Source: Enterobacter asburiae (GTDB lineage Bacteria; Pseudomonadota; Gammaproteobacteria; Enterobacterales; Enterobacteriaceae). Taken from it: DNA of 64,000 nucleotides. Below, piece after piece: positions 34,720 to 50,100 of the stretch; position 1 is the first letter of the stretch; every line of letters begins with the position of its first letter. Under the pieces are notes generated by a model. It saw only the letters and a list, made by a program, of their open reading frames with translations, was not told the origin of the DNA and ran no database searches. The DNA is taken from positions 4,575,749-4,639,748 of the forward strand of contig NZ_AP019632.1 in the NCBI RefSeq assembly GCF_007035645.1, written 5' to 3'. A program made the position numbers and the translations under genes.

Positions 34720-34728
34720 TTATCCACA
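34720..34728 (+). promoter_or_regulatory. DnaA box R1
   Basis: TTATCCACA on the plus strand, perfect consensus, 13 bases from the first 13-mer of the unwinding element. Confidence 0.93.
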
Positions 34729-34741
34729 CAGGTTCGCGATC

Positions 34742-34785
34742 CTAATAAGAGATCACAATAGAACAGATCTCTAAATAAAAAGATC
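34742..34785. other. DNA unwinding element of oriC (three 13-mers)
   Basis: Minus-strand 13-mers GATCTCTTATTAG (34742-34754), GATCTGTTCTATT (34757-34769) and GATCTTTTTATTT (34773-34785), each starting with GATCT. This is where DnaA-ATP melts the duplex and DnaB is loaded. The first two are the same as I recall in E. coli; the third differs by one base. Confidence 0.93.
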
Positions 34786-34897
34786 TTCTTTTTAATAGCC
34801 CAGGATCCCAATGCTTTCTCGAAAGACTAAAGTTGAGTAGAATCCACGGCCCGGGCTTCAATCCATTTTCATACCGCTTTACGCGAGGCAGACCACC

Positions 34898-36787
34898 ATG
34901 TTTTATCAGGATCCTTTTGACGTCATCATCATTGGCGGGGGTCATGCAGGCACTGAGGCCGCAATGGCCGCAGCGCGTATGGGTCAGCAGACCCTGCTTT
35001 TGACACACAATATCGACACGCTGGGACAAATGTCCTGTAATCCGGCGATTGGCGGCATTGGGAAAGGACACCTGGTAAAAGAAGTGGATGCACTTGGCGG
35101 CCTGATGGCGAAAGCGATCGATCATGCTGGTATCCAGTTTAGGATACTAAACGCGAGTAAAGGTCCCGCTGTGCGTGCGACCCGTGCCCAGGCAGACCGC
35201 GTGCTTTACCGTCAGGCTGTGCGTACCGCCCTGGAGAACCAGCCGAACCTGATGATCTTCCAGCAGGCGGTTGAAGATCTTATCGTTGAGAACGATCGCG
35301 TCGTGGGTGCGGTGACTCAGATGGGCCTCAAATTCCGCGCGAAAGCCGTGGTGCTGACCGTGGGCACCTTCCTGGACGGTAAAATTCATATCGGTCTGGA
35401 TAACTACAGCGGTGGCCGTGCTGGCGATCCGCCGTCTATTCCACTGTCTCGCCGTCTGCGTGAACTGCCGCTGCGCGTCAGCCGCCTGAAAACCGGCACG
35501 CCGCCGCGTATTGATGCGCGGACCATTGATTTCAGCGTGCTGGCGCAACAGCACGGTGATAACCCCATGCCGGTTTTCTCGTTCATGGGCAATGCGGCAC
35601 AGCATCCTCAGCAGGTACCGTGCTATATCACGCATACCAACGAGAAAACCCATGACGTGATCCGCAATAACCTCGATCGCAGCCCCATGTATGCCGGCGT
35701 GATCGAAGGGATCGGCCCACGCTACTGCCCGTCGATCGAAGACAAAGTGATGCGCTTTGCCGATCGTAACCAGCACCAGATCTTCCTGGAGCCGGAAGGG
35801 CTGACCTCGAACGAAATTTACCCGAACGGCATCTCCACCAGCCTGCCGTTCGATGTACAGATGCAAATTGTTCGCTCAATGCAGGGGATGGAGAATGCGA
35901 AAATCGTTCGTCCCGGCTACGCTATTGAGTACGATTTCTTCGATCCACGCGACCTGAAGCCAACCCTGGAAAGCAAATTCATCCACGGTCTGTTCTTCGC
36001 GGGGCAGATTAACGGCACTACCGGCTACGAAGAAGCGGCTGCACAGGGCCTGCTTGCCGGTCTGAACGCCGCACGCTTCTCTTCTGAGAAAGAGGGCTGG
36101 GCACCAGGCCGTTCTCAGGCGTATCTGGGCGTGCTGGTTGACGATCTCTGCACGCTGGGTACCAAAGAGCCGTACCGTATGTTTACCTCTCGCGCGGAAT
36201 ATCGCCTGATGCTGCGCGAAGATAACGCCGACCTGCGCCTGACCGAAATGGGCCGCGAGCTGGGTCTGGTCGATGACGAACGCTGGGCGCGCTTCAACGA
36301 AAAGCTGGAGCGCATTGAACAGGAACGTCAGCGCCTGAAAACCACCTGGGTGAATCCGCAGGCGGAAACCGCTGCCGAAGTAAACGCTCACTTAACCGCG
36401 CCGCTGTCGCGCGAAGCCAGCGGGGAAGATCTGCTGCGCCGTCCTGAAGTCACCTACGAGAACCTGGTCAAACTGACCGCGTTCGCGCCTGGCCTGGAAG
36501 ACGCTGAAGCGGCAGAGCAGGTTGAGATCCAGGTGAAGTACGAAGGTTACATCGCGCGTCAGCAGGATGAGATCGAAAAACAGCAGCGTAACGAAAACAC
36601 GCTGCTGCCGGAAATGCTGGACTACCGCCAGGTGACGGGCCTTTCCAACGAAGTGATCGCCAAGCTGAACGATCACAAACCGGTATCGATCGGCCAGGCA
36701 TCCCGTATCTCCGGCGTCACGCCTGCGGCGATTTCCATTCTGCTGGTCTGGCTGAAAAAGCAGGGCATGCTGCGCCGCAGCGCATAA
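34898..36787 (+). CDS. mnmG: tRNA uridine-34 carboxymethylaminomethyl synthase subunit MnmG (GidA)
   Basis: FAD protein that with MnmE adds the cmnm5 group to wobble uridine 34 of several tRNAs. 629 residues, E. coli length: FAD-binding [20 protein letters not shown] at residues 10-29, the conserved Cys segment [47 protein letters not shown] and a helical C-terminal MnmE-binding domain. The partner mnmE lies at 59.7-61.0 kb. Its promoter lies beside the oriC unwinding element (TAGAAT at 34835-34840 is a candidate -10 with a GC-rich discriminator), so its transcription affects initiation. Confidence 0.98.
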   Translation: MFYQDPFDVIIIGGGHAGTEAAMAAARMGQQTLLLTHNIDTLGQMSCNPAIGGIGKGHLVKEVDALGGLMAKAIDHAGIQFRILNASKGPAVRATRAQADRVLYRQAVRTALENQPNLMIFQQAVEDLIVENDRVVGAVTQMGLKFRAKAVVLTVGTFLDGKIHIGLDNYSGGRAGDPPSIPLSRRLRELPLRVSRLKTGTPPRIDARTIDFSVLAQQHGDNPMPVFSFMGNAAQHPQQVPCYITHTNEKTHDVIRNNLDRSPMYAGVIEGIGPRYCPSIEDKVMRFADRNQHQIFLEPEGLTSNEIYPNGISTSLPFDVQMQIVRSMQGMENAKIVRPGYAIEYDFFDPRDLKPTLESKFIHGLFFAGQINGTTGYEEAAAQGLLAGLNAARFSSEKEGWAPGRSQAYLGVLVDDLCTLGTKEPYRMFTSRAEYRLMLREDNADLRLTEMGRELGLVDDERWARFNEKLERIEQERQRLKTTWVNPQAETAAEVNAHLTAPLSREASGEDLLRRPEVTYENLVKLTAFAPGLEDAEAAEQVEIQVKYEGYIARQQDEIEKQQRNENTLLPEMLDYRQVTGLSNEVIAKLNDHKPVSIGQASRISGVTPAAISILLVWLKKQGMLRRSA

Positions 36788-36798
36788 TGCCAGAACAT

Positions 36799-36867
36799 TG
36801 CCCGGTGGCGCTGCGCTTACCGGGCCTGATGAACCCGTAGGGCGGGTAAGCGAAGCGCCACCCGCCA
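36799..36867. repeat. Paired REP elements between mnmG and rsmG
   Basis: Two REP palindromes in opposite orientation, TGCCCGGTGGCGCTGCGC...CCGGGCC (36799-36828) and CGTAGGGCGGGTAAGCGAAG...CCCGCC (36836-36867), a small BIME inside an operon. It can slow 3'-5' RNA decay and so favour mnmG over rsmG message. Confidence 0.85.
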
Positions 36868-36893
36868 TCTAAGTTTTCCAACAGGTATTCACC

Positions 36894-37517
36894 GTGCTCA
36901 AAAAACTCTCTCGTCTGCTGGATCAGGCAGGTATTTCGCTCACCGATCACCAGAAAAATCAGCTGGTGGCCTATGTCGATATGCTGAACAAATGGAACAA
37001 AGCGTACAACCTGACCTCAGTACGTGACCCCAACGAGATGCTGGTACGCCATATTCTCGATAGCATCGTGGTTGCCCCCTGGCTGAAAGGTGAGCGTTTT
37101 ATCGACGTGGGGACGGGACCAGGTTTACCGGGCGTTCCGCTGTCGATTGTTCGCCCTGAGAGCCACTTCACGCTACTGGACAGCCTCGGCAAGCGCGTGC
37201 GCTTTTTACGTCAGGTACAGCATGAGCTGAAGCTTGAAAACATCACGCCCGTGCAGAGCAGGGTAGAGGAGTTCCCGGCAGAGCCGCCGTTTGACGGGGT
37301 TATCAGCCGTGCATTTGCTTCGCTCAACGATATGGTGAGCTGGTGCAAACACTTACCTGCGGAGAACGGCCGCTTTTATGCGCTGAAAGGGCAGTTGCCA
37401 GGCGATGAGATTGAACAGCTCCCGGACGGTTTTGCTGTTGAATCCATCGAGAAATTACACATTCCTCAGCTCGATGGGGAGCGTCATCTGGTGATAATTA
37501 AGCCAAACAATTTTTAA
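36894..37517 (+). CDS. rsmG: 16S rRNA m7G527 methyltransferase RsmG (GidB)
   Basis: SAM-dependent enzyme that methylates N7 of G527 in 16S rRNA; its loss gives low-level streptomycin resistance in many bacteria. 207 residues, E. coli length. SAM motif [11 protein letters not shown] at about residues 69-79, preceded by [19 protein letters not shown]. The start is GTG at 36894 (LKKLSRLL follows), as in E. coli. Downstream of mnmG, separated by a REP pair. Confidence 0.97.
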   Translation: MLKKLSRLLDQAGISLTDHQKNQLVAYVDMLNKWNKAYNLTSVRDPNEMLVRHILDSIVVAPWLKGERFIDVGTGPGLPGVPLSIVRPESHFTLLDSLGKRVRFLRQVQHELKLENITPVQSRVEEFPAEPPFDGVISRAFASLNDMVSWCKHLPAENGRFYALKGQLPGDEIEQLPDGFAVESIEKLHIPQLDGERHLVIIKPNNF

Positions 37518-38133
37518 AAAATTAATAAAAAATGTGGAATTTGTGCTGTTCTTCGCATGTTAAAAAACAGCACAAATACAGAGGATTTACCGTCGGGCTT
37601 TTAACCTCTTTTTCACTAAGGTTTTTCTTATGGTTAACCTGGCGACTTTTATTCACCGCGAAGATAGTCATCTGTGAAAATATAAGTCTGCTAAAAGTGG
37701 AAGGCAGTAACCAGAACGCAATGTTAATTATTTATTAAGAATGTCAATAAAACGTTTTTATTGTGTACTGGGCTGTTTTGAAAATAGTTAAGGCATTTTG
37801 CTTTTAATTTCATAAAGATAAATTTTCGCGATTTGCGCCTTTGATAAATACAACCTTATCGCAAATGTGTGTTTTGTGATCTCGTGCACGCTTTATCGCC
37901 AACGTTTTCGCGCTGTTTGCAGTTTTGGTCGAAGGTTGACGCTTTCAGCGAAAGTTAAAAAATAGCGGTGGGGAAAAATATTTAAACATTTATTCACCTT
38001 TTCGCTACTTAATGTTTGAAATCACGGGTGCGCACCGTATAATTTGACCGCTTTTTGATGCTTGACTCTGAGCCTTAAAGGACGTTTTATACGACACGCG
38101 GCATACCTCGAAGGGAGCAGGAGTAAAAACGTG
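37518..38133 (+). promoter_or_regulatory. rsmG-atpI spacer with atp operon promoter
   Basis: 616 bases of AT-rich DNA with no gene I support. The atp promoter is TTGAAA (38016-38021), 16-base spacer, TATAAT (38038-38043), close to the E. coli atpIp. An 11-bp hairpin (TTTGTGCTGTT 37540-37550 with its complement at 37566-37576) lies just after rsmG and could end its message, though no T tract follows. GGGAGCAGGAG supplies the atpI ribosome binding site. Confidence 0.75.
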
Positions 38134-39338
<1,205 letters not shown>

Positions 39339-39364
39339 TTTTTTACCAACACTACTACGTTTTA

Positions 39365-39644
<280 letters not shown>

Positions 39645-39675
39645 TAAGCCACAGAAATTAAAGAGGTATTGTGCT

Positions 39676-40146
39676 GTGAACATGAACGCAACAATCCTCG
39701 GCCAGGCCATCGCGTTTATTCTCTTTGTCTGGTTCTGCATGAAGTATGTATGGCCGCCTTTAATGGCTGCCATCGAAAAACGTCAGAAAGAAATTGCTGA
39801 CGGTCTGGCTTCCGCAGAACGCGCTAAGAAAGATTTGGACCTTGCACAGGCCAACGCGACAGACCAGCTGAAAAAAGCGAAAGCTGAAGCTCAGGTAATC
39901 ATTGAACAGGCTAACAAACGCCGTTCTCAGATCCTGGACGAAGCCAAAGCTGAAGCAGAACAGGAACGTACTAAGATCGTGACACAGGCTCAGGCAGAAA
40001 TTGATGCTGAGCGTAAACGTGCTCGTGAAGAACTGCGTAAGCAGGTTGCGATTCTGGCTGTTGCTGGCGCCGAGAAGATCATCGAACGTTCCGTGGATGA
40101 AGCTGCTAACAGCGACATCGTGGACAAACTTGTCGCTGAACTGTAA
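39676..40146 (+). CDS. atpF: ATP synthase F0 subunit b
   Basis: Peripheral-stalk subunit, 156 residues: one N-terminal membrane helix ([20 protein letters not shown]) and a long charged coiled coil, very rich in Ala, Glu, Lys and Gln, that dimerises and binds delta. The start is GTG at 39676 followed by AACATGAACGC, as in E. coli. Confidence 0.98.
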   Translation: MNMNATILGQAIAFILFVWFCMKYVWPPLMAAIEKRQKEIADGLASAERAKKDLDLAQANATDQLKKAKAEAQVIIEQANKRRSQILDEAKAEAEQERTKIVTQAQAEIDAERKRAREELRKQVAILAVAGAEKIIERSVDEAANSDIVDKLVAEL

Positions 40147-40160
40147 GGAGGGAGGGGCTG

Positions 40161-40694
40161 ATGTCTGAATTTGTTACGGTAGCTCGCCCCTACGCCAAAG
40201 CAGCTTTTGACTTTGCTGTCGAACACCAAAATGTCGATCGCTGGCAGGATATGCTGGCGTTTGCCGCTGAGGTGACGAAAAACGAACAAATGGCTGAGTT
40301 GCTTTCCGGTGCGTTAGCACCTGAAACTCTCGCCGCGTCGTTTATCGCCGTGTGCGGAGAGCAACTGGATGCCAACGGCCAGAACCTGATTAAGGTGATG
40401 GCAGAAAATGGTCGTCTCCGTGTGCTCCCGGATGTTCTCGAGCAGTTTGAGCACTTACGTGCCCTTAGTGAAGCAACCGCTGAAGTCGAAGTGACTTCTG
40501 CGACTGAACTGAGTAATGAACAGCTTGCGAAAATCACCGCCGCGATGGAAAAACGTCTGTCACGCAAAGTTAAGCTGAATTGCAAAATCGATAAGTCTGT
40601 AATGGCAGGCGTAATCATCCGTTCGGGTGATATGGTCATTGATGGCAGCGTACGCGGCCGTCTTGAACGCCTTGCAGACGTCTTGCAGTCTTAA
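40161..40694 (+). CDS. atpH: ATP synthase F1 subunit delta
   Basis: 177-residue peripheral subunit that joins the b dimer to the top of the alpha3beta3 head. OSCP/delta family: N-terminal six-helix bundle starting [16 protein letters not shown] and C-terminal [12 protein letters not shown] with [27 protein letters not shown] before the ATG is a very strong ribosome binding site; 14 bases separate it from atpF. Confidence 0.98.
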   Translation: MSEFVTVARPYAKAAFDFAVEHQNVDRWQDMLAFAAEVTKNEQMAELLSGALAPETLAASFIAVCGEQLDANGQNLIKVMAENGRLRVLPDVLEQFEHLRALSEATAEVEVTSATELSNEQLAKITAAMEKRLSRKVKLNCKIDKSVMAGVIIRSGDMVIDGSVRGRLERLADVLQS

Positions 40695-40706
40695 GGGGAC
40701 TGGAGC

Positions 40707-42248
40707 ATGCAACTGAATTCCACCGAAATCAGCGAACTGATCAAGCAGCGCATTGCTCAGTTCAGTGTTGTGAGTGAAGCTCACAACGAAGGTACTATTG
40801 TTTCTGTAAGTGACGGTGTTATCCGCATCCACGGCCTGGCCGATTGTATGCAGGGTGAGATGATTTCCCTGCCGGGTAACCGTTACGCTATCGCACTGAA
40901 CCTGGAGCGCGACTCCGTAGGTGCAGTTGTGATGGGTCCATACGCTGACCTCGCCGAAGGCATGAAGGTTAAGTGTACTGGCCGTATTCTGGAAGTGCCG
41001 GTTGGCCGTGGCCTGCTGGGTCGCGTTGTTAACACCCTGGGTGCGCCAATCGACGGTAAAGGTCCGGTTGAGCACGATGGCTTCTCCCCAATCGAAGTTA
41101 TCGCACCAGGCGTTATCGACCGTCAGTCCGTAGATCAGCCTGTTCAGACAGGTTATAAGTCCGTTGATGCCATGATCCCAATCGGTCGTGGTCAGCGTGA
41201 ACTGATCATCGGTGACCGTCAGACCGGTAAAACCGCGATGGCTATCGACGCCATCATCAACCAGCGTGACTCCGGCATCAAATGTGTGTACGTGGCTATC
41301 GGCCAGAAAGCGTCCACCATTTCTAACGTGGTTCGTAAACTGGAAGAGCACGGCGCACTGTCTAACACCATCGTTGTGGTAGCAACTGCTTCTGAATCTG
41401 CTGCACTGCAATACCTGGCGCCATATGCCGGTTGCGCAATGGGCGAATACTTCCGTGACCGCGGTGAAGATGCACTGATCGTATACGATGACCTGTCTAA
41501 ACAGGCTGTTGCTTATCGTCAGGTTTCCCTGCTGCTCCGTCGTCCACCTGGACGTGAAGCGTTCCCTGGCGACGTATTTTACCTCCACTCTCGTCTGCTG
41601 GAGCGTGCTTCCCGCGTTAACGCGGAATACGTCGAGAACTTCACCAAAGGTGAAGTGAAGGGTAAAACGGGCTCTCTGACCGCTCTGCCGATCATTGAAA
41701 CCCAGGCGGGTGACGTTTCTGCGTTCGTTCCGACTAACGTAATCTCCATTACCGATGGTCAGATCTTCCTGGAAACCAACCTGTTTAACTCCGGTATCCG
41801 TCCGGCGGTTAACCCGGGTATCTCCGTATCCCGTGTTGGTGGTGCTGCTCAGACCAAGATCATCAAGAAACTGTCCGGTGGTATCCGTACCGCGCTGGCA
41901 CAGTATCGTGAACTGGCTGCGTTCTCTCAGTTCGCATCCGATCTGGACGAAGCAACCCGTAAACAGCTGAGCCACGGTCAGAAAGTGACCGAGCTGCTGA
42001 AGCAGAAACAGTACGCACCAATGTCTGTTGCTCAGCAGGGCCTGGTACTGTTCGCGGCTGAACGCGGTTACCTCGAAGATGTGGAACTGGCGAAAATCGG
42101 TAGCTTCGAAGCCGCTCTGCTGGCTTACGTTGACCGTGATCACGCTCCGCTGATGCAAGAGATCAACCAGACCGGTGGCTATAACGACGAAATCGAAGGC
42201 AAGCTGAAAGCTATCCTCGATTCCTTCAAAGCAACCCAATCCTGGTAA
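40707..42248 (+). CDS. atpA: ATP synthase F1 subunit alpha
   Basis: Non-catalytic nucleotide-binding subunit, 513 residues. Walker A GDRQTGKT at 169-176, the arginine finger region in [14 protein letters not shown], and [18 protein letters not shown]. coli length. A 1.9-kb open frame on the opposite strand here is only a codon-bias shadow. Twelve bases after atpH. Confidence 0.99.
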   Translation: MQLNSTEISELIKQRIAQFSVVSEAHNEGTIVSVSDGVIRIHGLADCMQGEMISLPGNRYAIALNLERDSVGAVVMGPYADLAEGMKVKCTGRILEVPVGRGLLGRVVNTLGAPIDGKGPVEHDGFSPIEVIAPGVIDRQSVDQPVQTGYKSVDAMIPIGRGQRELIIGDRQTGKTAMAIDAIINQRDSGIKCVYVAIGQKASTISNVVRKLEEHGALSNTIVVVATASESAALQYLAPYAGCAMGEYFRDRGEDALIVYDDLSKQAVAYRQVSLLLRRPPGREAFPGDVFYLHSRLLERASRVNAEYVENFTKGEVKGKTGSLTALPIIETQAGDVSAFVPTNVISITDGQIFLETNLFNSGIRPAVNPGISVSRVGGAAQTKIIKKLSGGIRTALAQYRELAAFSQFASDLDEATRKQLSHGQKVTELLKQKQYAPMSVAQQGLVLFAAERGYLEDVELAKIGSFEAALLAYVDRDHAPLMQEINQTGGYNDEIEGKLKAILDSFKATQSW

Positions 42249-42299
42249 TCGTCCGGCGGCTTGTCTCAGGACAAGCCGCCTGGCATTGAGGAGAAGCTC

Positions 42300-44577
<2,278 letters not shown>

Positions 44578-44597
44578 CGCCTTAATCGGAGGGTGAT

Positions 44598-45017
44598 ATG
44601 GCAATGACTTACCACCTGGACGTCGTCAGCGCAGAGCAACAAATGTTCTCTGGTCTGGTCGAGAAAATCCAGGTAACGGGTAGTGAAGGTGAACTGGGTA
44701 TTTTCCCGGGTCACGCACCGCTGCTCACCGCCATTAAGCCTGGTATGATCCGCATCGTTAAACAGTTCGGTCACGAAGAGTTTATCTATCTCTCCGGCGG
44801 CATTCTTGAAGTGCAGCCTGGCAGTGTGACCGTTCTGGCCGATACCGCTATCCGTGGACAGGATCTCGACGAAGCGCGAGCCCTGGAATCGAAGCGTAAG
44901 GCTGAAGAGCACATTAGCAGCTCTCATGGTGACGTGGATTACGCTCAGGCGTCTGCGGAGCTGGCCAAAGCGATCGCGAAACTGCGCGTTATCGAGTTGA
45001 CCAAAAAAGCGATGTAA
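44598..45017 (+). CDS. atpC: ATP synthase F1 subunit epsilon
   Basis: 139-residue inhibitory subunit of the rotor: beta sandwich ([33 protein letters not shown]) followed by a two-helix C-terminal domain that can extend and block ATP hydrolysis. Last gene of the atp operon; a strong terminator follows. Confidence 0.98.
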   Translation: MAMTYHLDVVSAEQQMFSGLVEKIQVTGSEGELGIFPGHAPLLTAIKPGMIRIVKQFGHEEFIYLSGGILEVQPGSVTVLADTAIRGQDLDEARALESKRKAEEHISSSHGDVDYAQASAELAKAIAKLRVIELTKKAM

Positions 45018-45036
45018 CACCGGCTTGAAAAGCACA

Positions 45037-45071
45037 AAAGCCAGTCTGGATACCAGGCTGGCTTTTTTTTT
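45037..45071 (+). terminator. Terminator of the atp operon
   Basis: AAAGCCAG...CTGGCTTT with an imperfect inner stem (TCTGGATACCAGG) and nine T, starting 20 bases after atpC. Confidence 0.92.
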
Positions 45072-45155
45072 CGGCCTTAATTCATGATGAAAAAGATGTA
45101 GAATTTTAAGCATCAAACGTTTTTACTTCACACTCAAACTACCGTCAGGATGCGT

Positions 45156-46526
45156 ATGTCAAACAGTGCGATGAGCGTGGTGATCCTTGCCGCTGGCAAA
45201 GGGACCCGCATGTATTCCGATCTGCCTAAGGTGCTCCACACGCTTGCAGGAAAGCCAATGGTGCAGCATGTCATTGATGCAGCGAACGAACTGGGTGCCG
45301 GTCAGGTCCACCTGGTCTACGGCCACGGCGGCGATCTGCTTAAAAAGACGCTGAGCGATGACAAGCTCAACTGGGTGCTTCAGGCCGAACAGCTGGGCAC
45401 AGGCCATGCGATGCAGCAGGCTGCGCCTTTCTTTGAGGATGACGAAGACATTTTGATGCTCTACGGCGATGTCCCGCTGATCTCCGTTGAAACCCTGACT
45501 CGCCTGCGTGAAGCCAAACCGCAGGGCGGTATCGGTTTGTTGACCGTCGTGCTGGACGATCCAAGCGGTTATGGCCGCATCACCCGTGAAAACGGCAACG
45601 TCACGGGTATTGTTGAGCATAAAGATGCCAGCGACGAACAGCGCCAGATTCAGGAGATCAACACCGGTATTCTGATTGCCAGTGGCGCGGACATGAAGCG
45701 CTGGCTGTCTCAGCTCAACAACAACAACGCACAGGGTGAATTCTACATCACCGACATCATTGCGATGGCGTACCAGGAAGGACGTGAGATTGCGGCGGTT
45801 CATCCGGCGCGCATCAGCGAAACCGAAGGGGTGAATAACCGTCTTCAGCTTTCCCGCCTGGAGCGCGTTTATCAGTCCGAGCAGGCCGAAAAACTGCTGC
45901 TGGCGGGCGTGATGCTGCGCGATCCGGCGCGTTTCGATCTGCGTGGTTCGTTTTCTCACGGTCGTGACGTTGAAATTGATACGAACGTTATCCTCGAAGG
46001 TCACGTCACGCTGGGCAATCGCGTCAAAATTGGCGCCGGCTGCGTGATTAAAAACAGCGTCATCGGCGACGACTGCGAAATCAGCCCGTATAGCGTGGTG
46101 GAAGATGCCCGTCTGGATGCGGCCTGTACCATCGGCCCGTTTGCGCGTCTGCGCCCGGGCGCTGAGCTGCTGGAAGGCGCTCACGTGGGTAACTTCGTGG
46201 AGATGAAAAAAGCGCGTCTGGGTAAAGGCTCGAAAGCCGGTCATCTGACCTATCTGGGCGACGCGGAAATTGGCAATAACGTGAATATTGGTGCAGGGAC
46301 TATTACCTGTAACTATGACGGTGCGAATAAGTTTAAAACCATCATCGGTGACGACGTGTTCGTTGGCTCCGATACGCAGCTGGTGGCGCCTGTTACCGTG
46401 GGTAACGGAGTGACTATCGCCGCCGGAACAACCGTTACGCGCGATGTGGCCGAGAACGAGCTGGTGTTAAGCCGCGTGCCGCAGGTCAGCAAGCAGGGCT
46501 GGAAACGCCCGGTGAAGAAAAAGTAA
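45156..46526 (+). CDS. glmU: Bifunctional GlmU (GlcN-1-P acetyltransferase / GlcNAc-1-P uridyltransferase)
   Basis: Makes UDP-GlcNAc, precursor of peptidoglycan and lipid A. 456 residues: the N-terminal Rossmann uridyltransferase with [20 protein letters not shown], then a left-handed beta-helix acetyltransferase with repeated hexapeptides ([18 protein letters not shown]) and the active-site block [20 protein letters not shown]. The start at ATG 45156 ([10 protein letters not shown]) is taken because CAGGA lies five bases upstream; another in-frame ATG at 45150 overlaps that ribosome binding site. Cotranscribed with glmS in E. coli. Confidence 0.98.
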   Translation: MSNSAMSVVILAAGKGTRMYSDLPKVLHTLAGKPMVQHVIDAANELGAGQVHLVYGHGGDLLKKTLSDDKLNWVLQAEQLGTGHAMQQAAPFFEDDEDILMLYGDVPLISVETLTRLREAKPQGGIGLLTVVLDDPSGYGRITRENGNVTGIVEHKDASDEQRQIQEINTGILIASGADMKRWLSQLNNNNAQGEFYITDIIAMAYQEGREIAAVHPARISETEGVNNRLQLSRLERVYQSEQAEKLLLAGVMLRDPARFDLRGSFSHGRDVEIDTNVILEGHVTLGNRVKIGAGCVIKNSVIGDDCEISPYSVVEDARLDAACTIGPFARLRPGAELLEGAHVGNFVEMKKARLGKGSKAGHLTYLGDAEIGNNVNIGAGTITCNYDGANKFKTIIGDDVFVGSDTQLVAPVTVGNGVTIAAGTTVTRDVAENELVLSRVPQVSKQGWKRPVKKK

Positions 46527-46534
46527 CGGATTTA

Positions 46535-46630
46535 CCCCTCACCCTAACCCTCTCCTCAAAGGGGAGAGGGGATCGTTCGGTGTGGTGTTTTTCTCCCTCG
46601 CCCCTTTGGGGAGAGGGCCGGGGTGAGGGG
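46535..46630. repeat. Long CCCTCACCC-type inverted repeat after glmU
   Basis: Begins CCCCTCACCCTAACCCTCTC and ends GAGAGGGCCGGGGTGAGGGG, with an internal inverted pair (CTCCTCAAAGGGGAG and CTCCCTCGCCCCTTTGGGGAG). About 96 bp. Related copies at 53637-53719 and 55933-55968. No ORF. It lies in the glmU-glmS transcript, 8 bases after the glmU stop. Confidence 0.85.
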
Positions 46631-46724
46631 ATAATATAATCCTCCCCCCACAAGCAGTACCCATAAAAATAACCCCACTCTCTACAAGGCTCGGGGTGCC
46701 CGGAAAGGGCGTTACCCAAAGGAT

Positions 46725-46833
46725 TTCGCGTTGTGGCAAGGCGGCAAGCGTATGAGTCCATGGGAGCTTACTTAAGTAAGTGACCGTGGCGAGTACGAGA
46801 AGCCAACGCAGCCGCAGCGTGAAAGACGCAGGG
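46725..46833. repeat. ERIC element in the glmU-glmS spacer
   Basis: Contains AAGGCGGCAAGCG, GGGAGCTTACTTAAGTAAGT and GAGAAGCCAACGCAG, the core of the enterobacterial repetitive intergenic consensus (about 127 bp when complete). Boundaries are approximate. The core TTACTTAAGTAA is a perfect palindrome. It is transcribed as part of the glmUS message, upstream of glmS. Confidence 0.85.
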
Positions 46834-46888
46834 AAAATACAGGTCAGCGACAACGCAGGCATAATGCCTAAATTCGGAATCTAAAATT

Positions 46889-48718
46889 ATGTGTGGAATT
46901 GTTGGCGCAGTTGCGCAGCGTGATATTGCTGAAATCCTTCTCGAAGGTTTACGTCGTCTGGAATACCGTGGTTACGACTCTGCCGGTCTGGCTGTCGTCG
47001 ATGCAGAAGGTCATATGACCCGTCTGCGTCGTCTCGGTAAAGTGCAGATGCTGGCCCAGGCCGCGGAAGAACATCCGCTGCACGGTGGTACCGGTATTGC
47101 GCACACCCGCTGGGCGACGCACGGCGAACCGTCTGAAGGTAACGCGCACCCGCATGTGTCTGAACACATCGTGGTCGTGCACAACGGCATTATCGAAAAC
47201 CACGAACCGCTGCGCGAAGAACTGAAAGCGCGCGGCTACACCTTCGTCTCTGAAACTGACACCGAAGTGATTGCTCACCTGGTGCACTGGGAGCTGGAGC
47301 AGGGCGGTACACTGCGTGATGCGGTGCTGCGTGCTATCCCTCAGCTGCGCGGTGCGTACGGTACGGTGATCATGGATTCCCGCGATCCGTCCACATTGCT
47401 GGCCGCGCGTTCCGGTAGCCCGATGGTTATCGGTCTGGGTATGGGCGAAAACTTCATCGCTTCTGACCAGCTGGCGCTCCTGCCGGTCACCCGTCGCTTT
47501 ATCTTCCTCGAAGAGGGTGATATCGCGGAAGTGACCCGTCGCAGCGTGACCGTCTTCGATACCAAAGGCGAGCAGGTGAAACGTCAGGAGATCGAATCGA
47601 ATCTGCAGTACGACGCGGGCGACAAAGGCGCTTACCGTCACTACATGCAGAAAGAGATTTACGAGCAGCCAAACGCCATCAAAAACACGCTGACCGGGCG
47701 CATCAGCCACGGTGAAGTGGATCTGAGCGAGCTGGGCGCAAACGCGAACGAACTGCTTGGCAAGGTCGAGCATATTCAGATCGTGGCCTGCGGCACCTCT
47801 TACAACTCCGGTATGGTTTCTCGCTACTGGTTTGAATCCCTGGCGGGCGTGCCGTGCGATGTGGAAATCGCGTCTGAATTCCGCTATCGCAAATCCGCGG
47901 TGCGTCGTAACAGCCTGATGATCACCCTTTCCCAGTCCGGCGAAACGGCGGATACGCTGGCAGCGCTGCGTCTGTCTAAAGAGCTGGGTTACCTGGGCTC
48001 TCTGGCTATCTGTAACGTTCCTGGCTCATCGCTGGTGCGTGAGTCCGATCTGGCGCTGATGACCAAAGCGGGCACAGAAATCGGTGTGGCCTCCACCAAA
48101 GCGTTTACCACTCAGCTGACCGTTCTGCTGATGCTGGTGGCGAAGCTGGCGCGTCTGAAAGGTGAAGATGCGTCCGTTGAGCACGACATCGTTCACGGCC
48201 TGCAGGCGCTGCCGAGCCGTATTGAGCAGATGCTGTCTCAGGACAAACGCATTGAAGCGCTGGCGGAAGATTTCTCTGACAAACATCACGCCCTGTTCCT
48301 GGGTCGTGGCGATCAGTATCCGATTGCGCTGGAAGGCGCGCTGAAGCTGAAAGAGATCTCCTACATTCACGCTGAAGCCTATGCGGCTGGTGAGCTGAAG
48401 CACGGCCCGCTGGCGCTGATTGACGCGGATATGCCGGTCATCGTTGTGGCACCAAACAACGAACTGCTGGAAAAACTGAAGTCTAACATCGAAGAAGTGC
48501 GCGCCCGCGGCGGTGTTCTGTACGTCTTCGCCGACAAAGATGCCGGTTTTGTCAGCAACGACAACATGCACATCATCGAAATGCCGCATGTGGAAGAGGT
48601 TATCGCACCAATCTTCTACACCGTTCCGCTGCAGCTGCTGGCCTATCACGTTGCTCTGATCAAAGGCACCGACGTTGACCAGCCGCGTAACCTGGCGAAA
48701 TCGGTTACCGTAGAATAA
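46889..48718 (+). CDS. glmS: Glutamine-fructose-6-phosphate aminotransferase GlmS
   Basis: First enzyme of amino-sugar synthesis, making GlcN-6-P. 609 residues: N-terminal glutaminase with Cys nucleophile ([11 protein letters not shown] after Met removal) and [16 protein letters not shown] [19 protein letters not shown], then two SIS sugar-isomerase domains ([38 protein letters not shown]). In E. coli glmS translation is activated by the RNA GlmZ, which opens a stem over the ribosome binding site. No strong Shine-Dalgarno is visible here (CGGAATCTAAAATT), consistent with such control. Confidence 0.98.
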   Translation: MCGIVGAVAQRDIAEILLEGLRRLEYRGYDSAGLAVVDAEGHMTRLRRLGKVQMLAQAAEEHPLHGGTGIAHTRWATHGEPSEGNAHPHVSEHIVVVHNGIIENHEPLREELKARGYTFVSETDTEVIAHLVHWELEQGGTLRDAVLRAIPQLRGAYGTVIMDSRDPSTLLAARSGSPMVIGLGMGENFIASDQLALLPVTRRFIFLEEGDIAEVTRRSVTVFDTKGEQVKRQEIESNLQYDAGDKGAYRHYMQKEIYEQPNAIKNTLTGRISHGEVDLSELGANANELLGKVEHIQIVACGTSYNSGMVSRYWFESLAGVPCDVEIASEFRYRKSAVRRNSLMITLSQSGETADTLAALRLSKELGYLGSLAICNVPGSSLVRESDLALMTKAGTEIGVASTKAFTTQLTVLLMLVAKLARLKGEDASVEHDIVHGLQALPSRIEQMLSQDKRIEALAEDFSDKHHALFLGRGDQYPIALEGALKLKEISYIHAEAYAAGELKHGPLALIDADMPVIVVAPNNELLEKLKSNIEEVRARGGVLYVFADKDAGFVSNDNMHIIEMPHVEEVIAPIFYTVPLQLLAYHVALIKGTDVDQPRNLAKSVTVE

Positions 48719-48726
48719 TCCCTTCA

Positions 48727-48752
48727 GGCTCCACCTTCGGGTGGAGCTTTTT
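48727..48752 (+). terminator. Terminator of glmS
   Basis: GGCTCCACC/GGTGGAGC stem around a TTCG tetraloop followed by six T. Confidence 0.93.
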
Positions 48753-48932
48753 TATCCTTCCCGGCTTGTTTTTAATCAATCCTTTCTCGTTTTTAATAAT
48801 GACAATTTGTCATCTTCAGCTACTTTTTTCAGTGTCACATAAAGAAAATATTTCTGAAAACGCCTTGTCATAAAAGCGGCTAACGCGATGAAAAATATGC
48901 TTTCTTTTGCTGATTTTTAAGTGAAATTTACG

Positions 48933-48972
48933 TTGTCATAAAACTGTCATAATTCGTACATTTATCTGTCAC
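48933..48972 (+). promoter_or_regulatory. Two tandem Pho boxes of the pst promoter
   Basis: TTGTCATAAAACTGTCAT (48933-48950) and CGTACATTTATCTGTCAC (48955-48972), two PhoB sites 22 bp apart, nearly the E. coli pstS arrangement; the second overlaps the -10 region. Further single TTGTCAT half-sites occur at 48806 and 48865. PhoB-P binding recruits sigma-70 polymerase under phosphate limitation. The rest of 48753-48932 is AT-rich with no gene. Confidence 0.9.
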
Positions 48973-49006
48973 CTGTTTGTCCTATTTTGCTCATCGTAGC
49001 CACTAA

Positions 49007-50080
<1,074 letters not shown>

Positions 50081-50100
50081 CAGGATATATTTAACGAAGA

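Larger units (their letters stand above)
34526..34818. other. oriC: Chromosomal replication origin oriC
   Basis: Between mioC and mnmG as in other enterobacteria. It holds four recognisable DnaA boxes (R4, R3, R2 and R1 from left to right), three AT-rich 13-mers at the mnmG side and 13 GATC Dam sites in about 290 bp, far above chance, which serve SeqA and methylation control. Sequence and spacing closely follow E. coli oriC, read in the opposite direction (the unwinding element is on the right). Replication forks leave in both directions from here. Confidence 0.97.

Noticed and set aside
37532..37738. 68-codon ORF with a hydrophobic stretch after rsmG
   Set aside because: No ribosome binding site, overlaps the hairpin at 37540-37576, composition like the AT-rich spacer; E. 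coli has a non-coding spacer of similar size here.
42256..42281. Hairpin between atpA and atpG as a terminator
   Set aside because: The stem GGCGGCTTGTC/GACAAGCCGCC has no T tract and the operon continues; it is more likely an RNA processing or stability element.
45159..46244. 361-codon minus-strand frame opposite glmU
   Set aside because: Codon-bias shadow of glmU with no recognisable domain or ribosome binding site.
48891..48920. Ten-codon ORF (MKNMLSFADF) before pstS
   Set aside because: Lies upstream of the pst promoter, has no Shine-Dalgarno, and is too short to judge without conservation.
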